64,000 bases of DNA from positions 186,001 through 250,000 of the forward strand of contig NZ_QGGQ01000003.1 in the NCBI RefSeq assembly GCF_003148665.1, read 5' to 3'. The notes beneath the pieces are model-generated. The model saw only the letters and a list, made by a program, of their open reading frames with translations, did no database searches and was not told the DNA's origin. Source of the stretch: Maribacter polysiphoniae (GTDB lineage Bacteria > Bacteroidota > Bacteroidia > Flavobacteriales > Flavobacteriaceae). Positions 9,129-17,503 of the stretch are shown here, piece by piece; within the stretch, counting starts at the first letter, position 1; the number at the start of each line of letters is the position of its first letter. A program made the position numbers and the translations under genes.

Positions 9129-9462
9129 GCAGGTCACCTTATCGATCTGGCGGTTACCGTCAGATAGGAAAGTCCGGACACCATAGTGCAGTATAGCGGG
9201 TAACACCCGTCTCCCGCGAAAGCGGGACGGACAAGTGCAACAGAAAGTATGTACAGGTAATGCTGTAGTGAAATCAGGTAAACTCTATACGGTGAAACGT
9301 CATGTAAATCAGTGTTCGAGGGCTGCACGCCCGAGCTGAAGGGTAGGCGGTTAGAGCCTTTGGGTAACCAAAGGTCCAGATAAATGATAAGGGCATATTG
9401 GACTTTGTCGGGAGTGATTTTGATGTAAGTTCAGTATGAACAGAATCCGGCTTATGACCTGC
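9129..9462 (+). ncRNA. rnpB: RNase P RNA (class A)
   Basis: Catalytic RNA that cuts the 5' leader off precursor tRNAs. The conserved cores are present: GGAAAGTCCGGACACC near the 5' end, GGTGAAACGT, GTTCGAGGGCTGCACGCCCG, CCAGATAAATGAT, and the 3' core ACAGAATCCGGCTTATGACC. The 5' GCAGGTCA (9129-9136) pairs with the 3' TGACCTGC (9455-9462) to form the P1 helix, which fixes the ends. A GAAA-capped helix CCCGC/GCGGG marks P3. It lies between the divergent dnaX gene and the convergent rsmD gene. Confidence 0.95.
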
Positions 9463-9470
9463 TTTTTTTT
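9455..9470 (+). terminator. rnpB 3' end with T-tract
   Basis: The 3' strand of the P1 helix is followed directly by eight T residues (9463-9470), a Rho-independent-like stop in which P1 itself serves as the stem. Confidence 0.5.
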
Positions 9471-9566
9471 AATGAGACAGTATTTTCCTGTGGAAAATGC
9501 GCAGTCGAATTAACCCTGATGTTTACAGTGGGAGTTGCAAAGTACTACAATGAATGTTAGTGCGGC

Positions 9567-10103
9567 CTACTGTTCAAAAAAGCTAAAAGTACTTCCGCCA
9601 TACCTCCGTTCGTTGGTGAATCGATCCAATTGCGAAAGATCGGTATGTTTCGAATGTTCAATGATCAGTACCCCATTTTTATTTAGGAGTTCATTTTTGA
9701 ATACCAATTCGGGTATTTTGGCAAATTCCTCAACAGTGAAATCATAGGGTGGGTCGGCGAAAATGATATCGGCCTTAAAGAATGTTTTGCCCAAAAATTG
9801 GAAAACGTCACTTTTAACTGTTGAGATTCCAAAATCGAGTTCCTTTGAGATTTTCTCAATGTATTTTATGCAACCATAATCGGCGTCCACCGCAACAATA
9901 TCGGTAGAACCCCTTGAGGCAAATTCGAAACTGATATTACCGGTGCCCGCAAACAGGTCCAAAAAGGTAGTATCTTCAAAATAGTAGTTATTGTTCAAAA
10001 TATTGAAAAGGGCTTCCTTGGCCATATCGGTCGTAGGGCGAACCGGCAACTTTTTGGGAGCTATCAATCTTTTTCCTTTATGTGTTCCAGAGATAATCCG
10101 CAT
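9567..10103 (-). CDS. rsmD: 16S rRNA (guanine-966-N2)-methyltransferase RsmD
   Basis: SAM-dependent methyltransferase that modifies G966 of 16S rRNA in the assembled small subunit. It begins MRIISGTHKGKRL, followed by the RPTTDMAKEALFN signature of the family, the SAM motif LDLFAGTGNISFEF and the catalytic motif IV ADPPYDF. At 178 residues it is of usual length. The frame is open upstream to 10214, but the ATG at 10103 gives the conserved N-terminus and overlaps the stop of the upstream DUF3822 gene by one base, so the two are coupled. Confidence 0.93.
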   Translation of the reverse strand: MRIISGTHKGKRLIAPKKLPVRPTTDMAKEALFNILNNNYYFEDTTFLDLFAGTGNISFEFASRGSTDIVAVDADYGCIKYIEKISKELDFGISTVKSDVFQFLGKTFFKADIIFADPPYDFTVEEFAKIPELVFKNELLNKNGVLIIEHSKHTDLSQLDRFTNERRYGGSTFSFFEQ

Positions 10104-10936
10104 TATAAAGCGCTGATTACGGTGAAATCTATACTGTCTTGGGTTGTGTCTGCCATAGGATATGCGCTTACCGAGGGTATAAAAATAGTGATGTCCTTTA
10201 CATAGTGATAACAAAGTTTGAAAATTTCATCATCTTCCTCAATAGAGCCGAAGAGCTTGAGCTTCGTTGTTTCCGTTTCCAGTCCCAATTGTTCCATTGT
10301 GAATAGTAGATAGTAGATGAAATCCTCTTTTGAGGTAAAGGTAAAGCTATTGTGGAGCAATAATTTTTTTTGGGAAATAATGGTAATACTCATTTGTTGA
10401 CCGTCGACATGCGTGTAACAAACAGGTTCTTTGCTGTTTCCCGAATTATTCAATAAAGCCTCGACCAAAACAGTACCATTGTGCTTGTATTCAAATTCCC
10501 CGAACAATTCAAAAACATAATTGTTGATGTTCATAAAAGGGACATATACATTTACCATGTCGTAGTTCTCCAATATATCGTAGGCCATATGGTCGTTAGC
10601 TAGGATTTTAGCGTTCAACTTCAAATAGTTGGCCAGTTCCTTTTCATCGAAGAGGGGTTTGGGTACAAAACTGAAAAGACCATTGCTGTGTACAACGATT
10701 ACTTCAGAAAAAGTTGCACGGTCGATTTCGTGCGTTTCCAAAAGGTTTTTTAGATTGTCCTGCAGCTCGTAAGGGGTTTGCGTACGTTCAAAAATTCGCC
10801 TGTCGGATTTGGTGATCGTATTGGAAATAGTGTCCAGAACACAAAAAGAAAGTCCATTCAAGCTAACTTGAATGGACAGTTTGTTAAATTTTTCCAATGC
10901 GATATCGCCAGTATTAAAGATCTTCTTTTTTGTCAT
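10103..10936 (-). CDS. DUF3822 family protein
   Basis: A 277-residue protein of a Bacteroidota-specific family usually found directly upstream of rsmD. Recognisable is the N-terminal NKLSIQVSLNGLSFCVLD segment. The fold has been likened to actin-like ATPases such as PilM, though this is from memory and no clear ATP motif stands out. Start ATG 10936 (MTKKKIFN) is preferred over an upstream GTG at 10957; it overlaps the 3' end of the preceding gene by 23 nt. The membrane-anchored pseudopilin-like protein upstream would suit a pilus- or secretion-related role, but that is inference. Confidence 0.8.
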   Translation of the reverse strand: MTKKKIFNTGDIALEKFNKLSIQVSLNGLSFCVLDTISNTITKSDRRIFERTQTPYELQDNLKNLLETHEIDRATFSEVIVVHSNGLFSFVPKPLFDEKELANYLKLNAKILANDHMAYDILENYDMVNVYVPFMNINNYVFELFGEFEYKHNGTVLVEALLNNSGNSKEPVCYTHVDGQQMSITIISQKKLLLHNSFTFTSKEDFIYYLLFTMEQLGLETETTKLKLFGSIEEDDEIFKLCYHYVKDITIFIPSVSAYPMADTTQDSIDFTVISAL

Positions 10937-11564
10937 AGATTGGAGGCCAGTTACCACTCGTACTCACTTGTTCCAATGATCCTACTTTTATCACATCACC
11001 ATTTACTTCCTCAACACTTACTTGGGCGTTTTCACGAGTCAATAAATCTTTAGGTTGATCATGTAGTATGATACTTTTTTTGACTTTAGCTTCAAAAACC
11101 GGTGCTTTATAACCGCCTTTGTCAATAATTGCCGACTTCATCTCAAATTTCTCCGCATTCGGAGCATAAGGTACATCCATCAAGCTTTTGTAACGATCAT
11201 CATTTTTGAATAAAGAATCCTTTACAGAAACAAATCCTAAAGTATCGATAATCTTGATTTCTTTTAAAAGTTCAATACCATAGGTTTTGTCCATCTCCAT
11301 ATAAGATGAATCCCTTTGTTGGGTAATGGTATATTTTCCTGTGTCCACAAAGCTAATAAGACTCTTGAAATCATTTGCATACGTTCCATTCGCCGTTTTG
11401 TAGGCTTCCTGCGCATTACGAATGTCTTTTAACTTGGCGACAACTTTCGCAAAACGTTCTTGCTTCACCTTTTTGAATTCGATAGGTCCTGTTACAGAGT
11501 TATAAATAAGGTATGCAAATCCGATACAGGCAATCCAAAGTACAATTTGTATTATGGTCTTCAT
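10914..11564 (-). CDS. Membrane-anchored, pseudopilin-like protein of unknown function
   Basis: A 216-residue protein with one N-terminal transmembrane helix (IIQIVLWIACIGFAYLIYN) followed by a predicted amphipathic helix rich in Lys/Arg (KKVKQERFAKVVAKLKDIRNAQEAYK) and a periplasmic remainder. The layout of one helix continuing into a long alpha-helix and then a mixed domain recalls type II secretion pseudopilins, but no prepilin cleavage site is visible. First gene of a three-gene group with DUF3822 and rsmD. Function unknown. Confidence 0.7.
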   Translation of the reverse strand: MKTIIQIVLWIACIGFAYLIYNSVTGPIEFKKVKQERFAKVVAKLKDIRNAQEAYKTANGTYANDFKSLISFVDTGKYTITQQRDSSYMEMDKTYGIELLKEIKIIDTLGFVSVKDSLFKNDDRYKSLMDVPYAPNAEKFEMKSAIIDKGGYKAPVFEAKVKKSIILHDQPKDLLTRENAQVSVEEVNGDVIKVGSLEQVSTSGNWPPIYDKKEDL

Positions 11565-11598
11565 TTCTTACGTGTTATTTTTTATTTAGTGGTTAACA

Positions 11599-11606
11599 CA
11601 AATCTA
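11599..11606 (-). promoter_or_regulatory. Possible -7 promoter element for the DUF3822-rsmD group
   Basis: TAGATTTG on the minus strand fits TAnnTTTG, 35 nt upstream of the first gene of the group. A matching TTTG -33 box was not found. Confidence 0.4.
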
Positions 11607-11820
11607 CAATTTTTTTAGAAACCGCCTAATATTTTATTGCTGTAATTATACACGAATTTTAATTTAAATGTGACGGACAGGTAGATAGGTTCGGCCTAAA
11701 TAAATCGGGTACTTGGTATCGCTTTTGAAATAGTGCTACCAAGGAGGTGTTTTGGGTGTTCGTTTTTCAATTTCCAATTAGAATAATAGGGTAAAGATGT
11801 ATATGACCAATAATCATGTT

Positions 11821-11828
11821 TATCTTTG
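11821..11828 (+). promoter_or_regulatory. Possible -7 promoter element for the helicase gene
   Basis: TATCTTTG matches TAnnTTTG. It lies only 6 nt before the ATG at 11835, which would give an almost leaderless mRNA; no TTTG -33 box is evident. Confidence 0.4.
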
Positions 11829-11834
11829 TTTTCT

Positions 11835-13274
11835 ATGAAAGTCCTTACAGCTTCTTCTTTTTTTACGACCCTTAAGGAAAAATTTCCGCATGAGCCTACT
11901 TTAAAACAGTCAATTGCCCTACAGCAATTGTCAAGTTATGTTCTCTCCAAGGAGAAAGAGCAATTGTTCTTGTTAAAGGGATTTGCGGGTACGGGCAAGA
12001 CCACGATAGTTGGGACTTTGGTAAGTAACCTTTGGCGTACCACCATGAAGTCTGTCCTTATGGCCCCGACGGGAAGGGCGGCCAAGGTAATGTCCAATTA
12101 TGCCAACACACAGTCCTATACGATTCACCGTAAAATATATTTCCCCAAAAAGCAATCGGGGGGAGGGGTGCAATTTGTATTGGCCCCCAATAAGCACAGG
12201 GATACCATTTTTATTGTCGACGAAGCCTCAATGATCCCTGATACCCCGGCAGACTCCAAGCTCTTTGAGAATGGATCCCTCTTGGATGATTTAATGATGT
12301 TCGTTTATTCGGGCCATAATTGTAAATTGATTTTGATTGGGGATACCGCACAGTTACCACCGGTTCACCTTGATCTAAGTCCAGCCTTGGATGAAGGGAA
12401 ATTGGAACTGAATTATAATAAGGAAGTAACCAAGATCGAGTTGGATGAAGTGGTACGTCAATCCGAGGATTCGGGAATTTTGGTCAATGCCACCCTTTTG
12501 AGGGAGGAATTGGAAGGTAGTTTTTTTGATGGATTCAAGTTTGATGTCAATGACTATACCGATATTGTCCGTTTGGTCGATGGCTATGAGATACAGGAAG
12601 CCATTGATACTTCATATTCGGAAAATGGAAAGGAAGAAACAGCTATTATCGTACGATCCAACAAGCGGGCCAACCTATATAATGAGAACATCCGTAATCG
12701 AATTCTTTATTTGGAAAATGACCTGGCCGTTGGGGATTATATGATGGTGGTTAAGAATAATTACTTTTGGTTGAAACCTACTTCGGAAGCTGGTTTTATC
12801 GCCAATGGTGATATTATAGAGGTACTCGAGATCTTTGCGATCAAGGAGCTGTATGGCTTCAAGTTTGCAGAGGTTACGGTAAAAATGGTCGATTATCCAA
12901 AACAACAGCCTTTTGAGACTGTATTGTTGCTCGATACCATAAAAGCGGAAACCCCATCGCTATCTTATGAAGACGGGAATCGGTTGTATCAAGAAGTAAT
13001 GCAGGACTATACCCATGAAAAATCAAAGTATAAGAAGTTCCTTGGTGTAAAGAACAATAAATATTTCAATGCCTTACAGGTGAAGTTTTCCTATGCGATA
13101 ACGTGTCATAAGTCCCAAGGGGGGCAATGGAACACTGTTTTTGTAGAGCAACCCTATTTGCCGAATGGTGTTGATAAGGAATATCTGCGCTGGCTGTATA
13201 CGGCAGTCACCAGGGCCAAGAAAAAATTGTATCTCATAGGCTTTAAGTCCGATTTTTTTGTTGATACGGAATAA
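11835..13274 (+). CDS. RecD-like ATP-dependent DNA helicase
   Basis: Superfamily 1 helicase of the RecD2/TraA-like ATPase group, 479 residues. Walker A is GFAGTGKTT (residues 49-57), Walker B IFIVDEASMIPD, motif III LILIGDTAQLPP, and the C-terminal UvrD-like motifs YAITCHKSQGGQW and YTAVTRAKKKLYLIG. It lacks the long N-terminal region of RecD2, so it is a short form typical of Bacteroidota. Likely 5'-3' DNA unwinding in repair, by family. A TTG three codons upstream is in frame, but the ATG at 11835 is chosen. Confidence 0.88.
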   Translation: MKVLTASSFFTTLKEKFPHEPTLKQSIALQQLSSYVLSKEKEQLFLLKGFAGTGKTTIVGTLVSNLWRTTMKSVLMAPTGRAAKVMSNYANTQSYTIHRKIYFPKKQSGGGVQFVLAPNKHRDTIFIVDEASMIPDTPADSKLFENGSLLDDLMMFVYSGHNCKLILIGDTAQLPPVHLDLSPALDEGKLELNYNKEVTKIELDEVVRQSEDSGILVNATLLREELEGSFFDGFKFDVNDYTDIVRLVDGYEIQEAIDTSYSENGKEETAIIVRSNKRANLYNENIRNRILYLENDLAVGDYMMVVKNNYFWLKPTSEAGFIANGDIIEVLEIFAIKELYGFKFAEVTVKMVDYPKQQPFETVLLLDTIKAETPSLSYEDGNRLYQEVMQDYTHEKSKYKKFLGVKNNKYFNALQVKFSYAITCHKSQGGQWNTVFVEQPYLPNGVDKEYLRWLYTAVTRAKKKLYLIGFKSDFFVDTE

Positions 13275-13298
13275 CCTATTTTAGTACAAAGTATAAAA

Positions 13299-13868
13299 AT
13301 GAACTCTGAAACGATCATCAGTATTTTCTTAGGCATAGGGCTGGCCGCTTCTGTGGGTTTTCGCATTTTTCTGCCATTGTTCGCATTGAGCTTGGCCTCC
13401 TATTTTGGGGTCTGGGAATTAAATGACAATTGGCAATGGATAGGAAGCATCGCAGCGTTAATAACCTTAGGGGTAGCCACTTTGGCTGAAATATTCGGCT
13501 ATTTTATTCCTTGGGTAGATAATTTATTAGACAGTATTGCCATACCTTTGGCGGCCATCGCAGGAACAGCGGTGATGGTATCGACGGTGGCCAATTTGGA
13601 TCCCGTGGTTACTTGGTCCTTGGCAATAATCGCCGGGGGTGGTACCGCCACGGCAATTAAGGGAGCAGGAGCTTCTACCCGCCTGGCATCGACAGCCACA
13701 ACTGGTGGAATAGCAAATCCATTGGTGTCAACTGTCGAAACAGGAACTGCGGCAGTGGTTACGGCAGCTTCGATTTTTGCCCCTATATTGGCGGCTTTTT
13801 TGGTCGTGGCAATTTTGGTATTCGTCTTTACGATATACCGCAAACTAAGGCCAAGGAAAAAATCATAA
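13299..13868 (+). CDS. DUF4126 family membrane protein
   Basis: A 189-residue, Gly/Ala-rich integral membrane protein. It begins with a hydrophobic helix ending in GLAASVGFRIFLPLFALSLA, a segment typical of DUF4126, and has further helices (WIGSIAALITLGVATLAEIFG, ILAAFLVVAILVFVFTIY). The central part is rich in small residues. Function unknown; it ends in a basic tail. It lies 24 nt after the helicase and 22 nt before kdsB, without clear functional link. Confidence 0.75.
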   Translation: MNSETIISIFLGIGLAASVGFRIFLPLFALSLASYFGVWELNDNWQWIGSIAALITLGVATLAEIFGYFIPWVDNLLDSIAIPLAAIAGTAVMVSTVANLDPVVTWSLAIIAGGGTATAIKGAGASTRLASTATTGGIANPLVSTVETGTAAVVTAASIFAPILAAFLVVAILVFVFTIYRKLRPRKKS

Positions 13869-13890
13869 ACAATCAACTAAATAGGAAAGA

Positions 13891-14619
13891 GTGAAAATTA
13901 TCGCCATGATTCCCGCACGTTATGCGGCTTCGAGATTCCCTGCTAAGTTAATGCAGGATCTATCAGGAAAACCGGTCATACTTCGAACGTATGAGGCGGC
14001 CATTAATACGCAATTGTTTGATGAAGTTTATGTCGTTACCGATAGTGATGTCATTTACGACACGATAACGAATGCCGGAGGAAATGCAATTATGAGTATA
14101 GAGGAGCACGATTGTGGTAGTGACCGTATTGCGGAGGCCGTCGCGAATATGGATGTGGATATCATTGTCAATGTACAAGGGGATGAACCTTTTACGGATC
14201 GTGAAAGTTTGGCAAGTGTTTTGCAGGTGTTTGAGGATGATACCGATGCCGAAATCGATTTGGCCTCACTTATGGTGAAAATCAATGATTGGGATGAAAT
14301 TAAGAATCCGAACACGGTAAAGGTTATTGTTGATAATCGTAATTTTGCTATCTATTTTTCGAGGTCCCCCATACCTTATCCTCGAGATACCAGTATTGCG
14401 GATATCTATTTTAAACACAAAGGGATTTATGCATTTCGGAAGAGAGCCATAATGGATTTTCACCGATTGCCGATGATGCCCTTGGAAGCCAAGGAAAAAA
14501 TAGAGGCCATAAGGTATTTGGAGTATGGCAGAAAAATAAAAATGGTAGAAACCAAGGTTACAGGTATCGAAATCGATACCCCTGAAGATTTGAAAAAGGC
14601 CCAGGCTGCATGGAAGTAG
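13891..14619 (+). CDS. kdsB: 3-deoxy-manno-octulosonate cytidylyltransferase
   Basis: Activates Kdo (or 8-amino-Kdo) with CTP to CMP-Kdo for lipopolysaccharide core synthesis in the cytoplasm. Length 242. The N-terminal nucleotide-binding signature [15 protein letters not shown] and the metal-binding VQGDEPF are clear, as is the C-terminal [10 protein letters not shown]. The start is a GTG at 13891. Its 3' end overlaps the HAD gene by 10 nt. The KdnB-like gene two genes downstream raises the question whether its substrate is 8-amino-Kdo, as in Shewanella. Confidence 0.94.
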   Translation: MKIIAMIPARYAASRFPAKLMQDLSGKPVILRTYEAAINTQLFDEVYVVTDSDVIYDTITNAGGNAIMSIEEHDCGSDRIAEAVANMDVDIIVNVQGDEPFTDRESLASVLQVFEDDTDAEIDLASLMVKINDWDEIKNPNTVKVIVDNRNFAIYFSRSPIPYPRDTSIADIYFKHKGIYAFRKRAIMDFHRLPMMPLEAKEKIEAIRYLEYGRKIKMVETKVTGIEIDTPEDLKKAQAAWK

Positions 14620-15311
14620 ATTTCAAGAACATAAAAGTGGTCGGTTTTGATGCCGATGATACGCTATGGGTGAACGAAACATACTTTCGCGATACCGAAG
14701 AACTTTTTGCTGATTTGCTAGAGGGTTTTGAGACCAAGAATAAAATTGACCAGGAACTTTTTAAAAAGGAGATGGACAACTTGGAACTCTATGGCTATGG
14801 AATTAAAGGGTTTATGCTTTCTATGATCGAATCGGCCTTGGAATTGTCAAATAATAGGGTTTCACAAGCAACGATTCATAAAATTCTGAATCTTGGAAAG
14901 GATATGATAGCCCATCCGGTAGAATTATTGGATGGTGTTAAGGATGTTCTAAAGGTATTGAGCAGTAAATATCGATTGATCGTTTTGACCAAAGGGGATT
15001 TGTTGGACCAAGAGCGAAAGCTGGAAAGGTCGGGGCTTTCCGAATATTTTCACCATGTTGAGGTATTGAGTGATAAGAAAGAAGCCAATTATAAAAATCT
15101 TTTGGAACATCTTGAAATAGAGGTTGATGAATTTTTAATGATCGGGAATTCCCTCAAATCAGATGTATTACCCATACTGAATATTGGGGCAAAAGCAGTA
15201 CATGTCCCTTTTCATACCACCTGGCAACATGAACAGGTGTCGATTGAAAAGGATGATTATAAATATTTGAAAATAAATAGTTTAAGGGATATTCTAGACT
15301 ATTTGAATTAG
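14610..15311 (+). CDS. HAD-superfamily hydrolase
   Basis: A 233-residue haloacid-dehalogenase-like hydrolase, probably a small-molecule phosphatase. Motif I is GFDADDTLW (nucleophile Asp14, acid Asp16), motif II the Thr in IVLTKGD, motif III a Lys around [17 protein letters not shown], motif [13 protein letters not shown]. It has a helical cap after motif I. Its start overlaps kdsB by 10 nt, so it is in the envelope operon. It is not the classic KdsC (about 170 residues, no cap), so substrate is unknown. Confidence 0.85.
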   Translation: MEVDFKNIKVVGFDADDTLWVNETYFRDTEELFADLLEGFETKNKIDQELFKKEMDNLELYGYGIKGFMLSMIESALELSNNRVSQATIHKILNLGKDMIAHPVELLDGVKDVLKVLSSKYRLIVLTKGDLLDQERKLERSGLSEYFHHVEVLSDKKEANYKNLLEHLEIEVDEFLMIGNSLKSDVLPILNIGAKAVHVPFHTTWQHEQVSIEKDDYKYLKINSLRDILDYLN

Positions 15312-15315
15312 TGTT

Positions 15316-16446
15316 ATGGAGTTAAAGAACAATAGTGTTGTAGCAGATGATACTTTACCAATGCAAAAAGAGAGGTATAGGAACTTTCCTATGGTACCTC
15401 GCGTGGTATTTGGCAAAGGTTGTTTTGATCAATTGGGGTCTATATTAATGGTCAAACGCATAAATTCAGAAGCTCCATTCATTTTTTTGGTCGACGATGT
15501 TTTTGAAGGTCAGGCATTGGTAGAGCGCATACCGGCCATATGCAATGATCAAATTATTTTTATTTCTGCTGACGAGGAGCCTAAGACCAATCAGGTAGAT
15601 GCCCTTGTGGAAAAAATAAAGACTGATTTCCAGGAGGCTCCGTCCGGTATCGTCGGTATTGGAGGGGGAACGGTAATGGACCTGTCCAAGGCCGTTGCCA
15701 TAATGATGAATAATGAGGGGAGTGCCGCGAAATACCAGGGGTGGGATTTGGTGAACAAACCATCGGTATATCATGTAGGTATCCCCACCATTAGTGGAAC
15801 AGGGGCTGAGGTGTCACGAACCACCGTTCTCTTGGGTCCAGAAAAGAAACTGGGGATTAATTCCGATTTCACAACCTTTGATCAAGTGGTTTTGGATCCT
15901 GATTTGACCAAAGGGGTTTCAAAAGATCAATGGTTTTATACCGGTATGGATTGTTTTATCCACTGTGTGGAATCCTTGAATGGCACTTATTTGAACGCCT
16001 TCAGCCAAAGTTATGGGGAGAAGGCTTTTCAGCTTTGTAAGGAAGTGTTCCTTGACGGGTTGTCCGAAGATGATGCTAGGGATAAATTAATGATGGCCTC
16101 TTGGCATGGGGGTATGAGTATCGCCTATTCCCAAGTCGGGGTGGCACATGCCATGAGTTACGGACTTTCATACCTTTTGGGGGTAAAACACGGAATTGGT
16201 AATTGTCTTGTTTTCCAACATTTGGAAGAGTTCTATCCAGAAGATGTGATCTTGTTCAGGATCATGCAGGAAAAACATGGCATTCATTTGCCTAAGGGAG
16301 TATGTGCCAATTTAAGTGATGATGAATTCGATACCATGATCACTGTCGCTATGGGCATGGAGCCTTTATGGGAAAATGCATTGGGAAAAGAGTGGAGAAA
16401 GACCATTACTCCCGCCAAATTGAAATCGATCTACGAAAAGATCTAA
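15316..16446 (+). CDS. kdnB: KdnB-like iron-containing alcohol dehydrogenase (Kdo 8-oxidase)
   Basis: A 376-residue member of the iron-containing (group III) alcohol dehydrogenase family. Nucleotide-binding segment GIGGGTVMDLSKAVA, then ISGTGAEVSRT, and metal-ligand regions TGMDCFIHCVESL and GVKHGIGN. I recognise strong resemblance to Shewanella KdnB (YQGWDL, IPTISGTGAE, DQWFYTGMDC, GGMSIAYSQVG), which oxidises the C8 hydroxyl of Kdo before amination by KdnA. It lies 4 nt after the HAD gene and close to kdsB, which supports a role in 8-amino-Kdo synthesis. No KdnA aminotransferase is seen in the window, so this remains an inference. Confidence 0.8.
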   Translation: MELKNNSVVADDTLPMQKERYRNFPMVPRVVFGKGCFDQLGSILMVKRINSEAPFIFLVDDVFEGQALVERIPAICNDQIIFISADEEPKTNQVDALVEKIKTDFQEAPSGIVGIGGGTVMDLSKAVAIMMNNEGSAAKYQGWDLVNKPSVYHVGIPTISGTGAEVSRTTVLLGPEKKLGINSDFTTFDQVVLDPDLTKGVSKDQWFYTGMDCFIHCVESLNGTYLNAFSQSYGEKAFQLCKEVFLDGLSEDDARDKLMMASWHGGMSIAYSQVGVAHAMSYGLSYLLGVKHGIGNCLVFQHLEEFYPEDVILFRIMQEKHGIHLPKGVCANLSDDEFDTMITVAMGMEPLWENALGKEWRKTITPAKLKSIYEKI

Positions 16447-16455
16447 GCCTAAAAA

Positions 16456-16992
16456 ATGCATACACTCGCAAAATTTATTTACTTCAAGTTACTCGGTTGG
16501 AAAATCGTCGGGGAATTTCCCGATTTAAAGAAATGTATGTTGGTCGTTGTGCCCCATACCAGTTGGGTCGACTTTTTTTTAGGACTCCTTATTCGAAGGG
16601 TCATTAATAAGGACATGAGCTTTATTGCTAAAAAAAGTTTGTTTAAACCACCTTTTGGATGGTATTTCAGGTGGATGGGTGGAGCGCCCATAGATCGCTC
16701 AAAAAGCAGTGATACCGTATCGGCTATTGCCCAGATATTTGAAGAAAAGGAAGTTTTTAGATTGGCGCTCTCACCGGAAGGTACCCGTAAGAAAGTCGAT
16801 CAATGGAAAACAGGGTTCTATTATATTGCCAAAGCCGCCAACGTGCCGATTGTTTTGGTTGCCTTTGATTATGGTCGAAAGCAAATAAAATTTTCACAGC
16901 CTTATACGCCCACGGAAAATAGTGAAGCTGATTTTAAGCTTTATCGGGAGTTCTTCAAAGGTGTTGTGGGTAAGAAACCTGAACTGTCATAA
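16456..16992 (+). CDS. 1-acyl-glycerol-3-phosphate acyltransferase-like protein
   Basis: A 178-residue member of the PlsC/LPLAT family, membrane-bound enzymes that transfer acyl chains to lysophospholipids. The catalytic HX4D motif is in VPHTSWVDFF and the substrate-binding motif LSPEGTRKK is also clear. It is short compared with PlsC proper (about 240), so it may act on another glycerolipid or aminolipid. Last gene of the kdsB block, 9 nt after the KdnB-like gene; the envelope context fits. Confidence 0.85.
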   Translation: MHTLAKFIYFKLLGWKIVGEFPDLKKCMLVVVPHTSWVDFFLGLLIRRVINKDMSFIAKKSLFKPPFGWYFRWMGGAPIDRSKSSDTVSAIAQIFEEKEVFRLALSPEGTRKKVDQWKTGFYYIAKAANVPIVLVAFDYGRKQIKFSQPYTPTENSEADFKLYREFFKGVVGKKPELS

Positions 16993-17157
16993 GGATTCTT
17001 ATTCCTCCATGGTATGATATACGTTCTGCACGTCGTCCTATCATTATCATATGTATTATTTACAGTACTTTATGAATTATAAAATTTAATTAGTTCGTTA
17101 TTAGTTCGATTTAAACAGATATATCCAAAATAAAGAACCTAGTAATTAGAAGAAAAA

Positions 17158-17180
17158 CGAAGACTGAAAATGAATCTTCG
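17158..17180. repeat. Inverted repeat at the tRNA break point
   Basis: CGAAGA (17158-17163) and TCTTCG (17175-17180) form perfect 6-bp arms around an 11-nt spacer. The right arm covers the last bases that still match the tRNA, so the repeat straddles the point where tRNA homology ends. Confidence 0.45.
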
Positions 17181-17220
17181 GGTTATGAGCCCGACGAGCT
17201 ACCTACTGCTCTATCCCTCG
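17176..17220 (-). pseudogene. tRNA-fMet remnant (5' 45 nt)
   Basis: On the minus strand this reads as an initiator tRNA from position 1 to about 45: acceptor CGAGGGA, D-stem GAGC/GCTC, and the anticodon arm TCGGG-CTCATAA-CCCGA with CAT anticodon and the three G:C pairs that mark initiators. After AAG the sequence no longer forms a variable loop, T-arm or acceptor 3' strand. It cannot make a functional tRNA. Such remnants are typical of insertion of a mobile element in or next to a tRNA gene, or of partial duplication. Confidence 0.8.
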
Positions 17221-17236
17221 GTCTTATAACTCTTTA

Positions 17237-17253
17237 ATTAACTGCAAGTTAAT
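17237..17253. repeat. Short palindrome beside the tRNA remnant
   Basis: ATTAACT and AGTTAAT (7-bp arms, 3-nt spacer GCA). It lies 17 nt outside the tRNA 5' end. It could be a recombinase site or chance in AT-rich DNA. Confidence 0.35.
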
Positions 17254-17503
17254 AATCGTTTGATTTTATAAAATGCATACGTTGCACGCGGTTTTATATG
17301 CCGTAAAAGTATTTTAAAAAAAGTCTTGTTTCAAAGGATTCATATAGATTTTTCATGAATAAATATAGTAAGCTTCCTTAAACAAATTCATCTATGATGA
17401 AGTAAATTTAAGAAAGTAAATTGACATATTGGCTTATAGATTATTAACTGAAAGAAATATCAATATATTTATAGATATCATTTAGGTTACACTTACACCT
17501 CTT

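Larger units (their letters stand above)
16993..17503. other. Gene-free boundary region
   Basis: A 511-nt AT-rich stretch without a credible coding region. It holds a truncated initiator tRNA on the minus strand (17176-17220) and two inverted repeats (17158-17180 and 17237-17253). It separates the housekeeping genes on the left from accessory genes on the right and is read as an island junction. Nothing else is recognised in it. Confidence 0.7.

Noticed and set aside
17176-17220. Functional tRNA-fMet gene
   Set aside because: No T-arm and no 3' acceptor strand follow the anticodon arm, so it cannot fold as a full tRNA.
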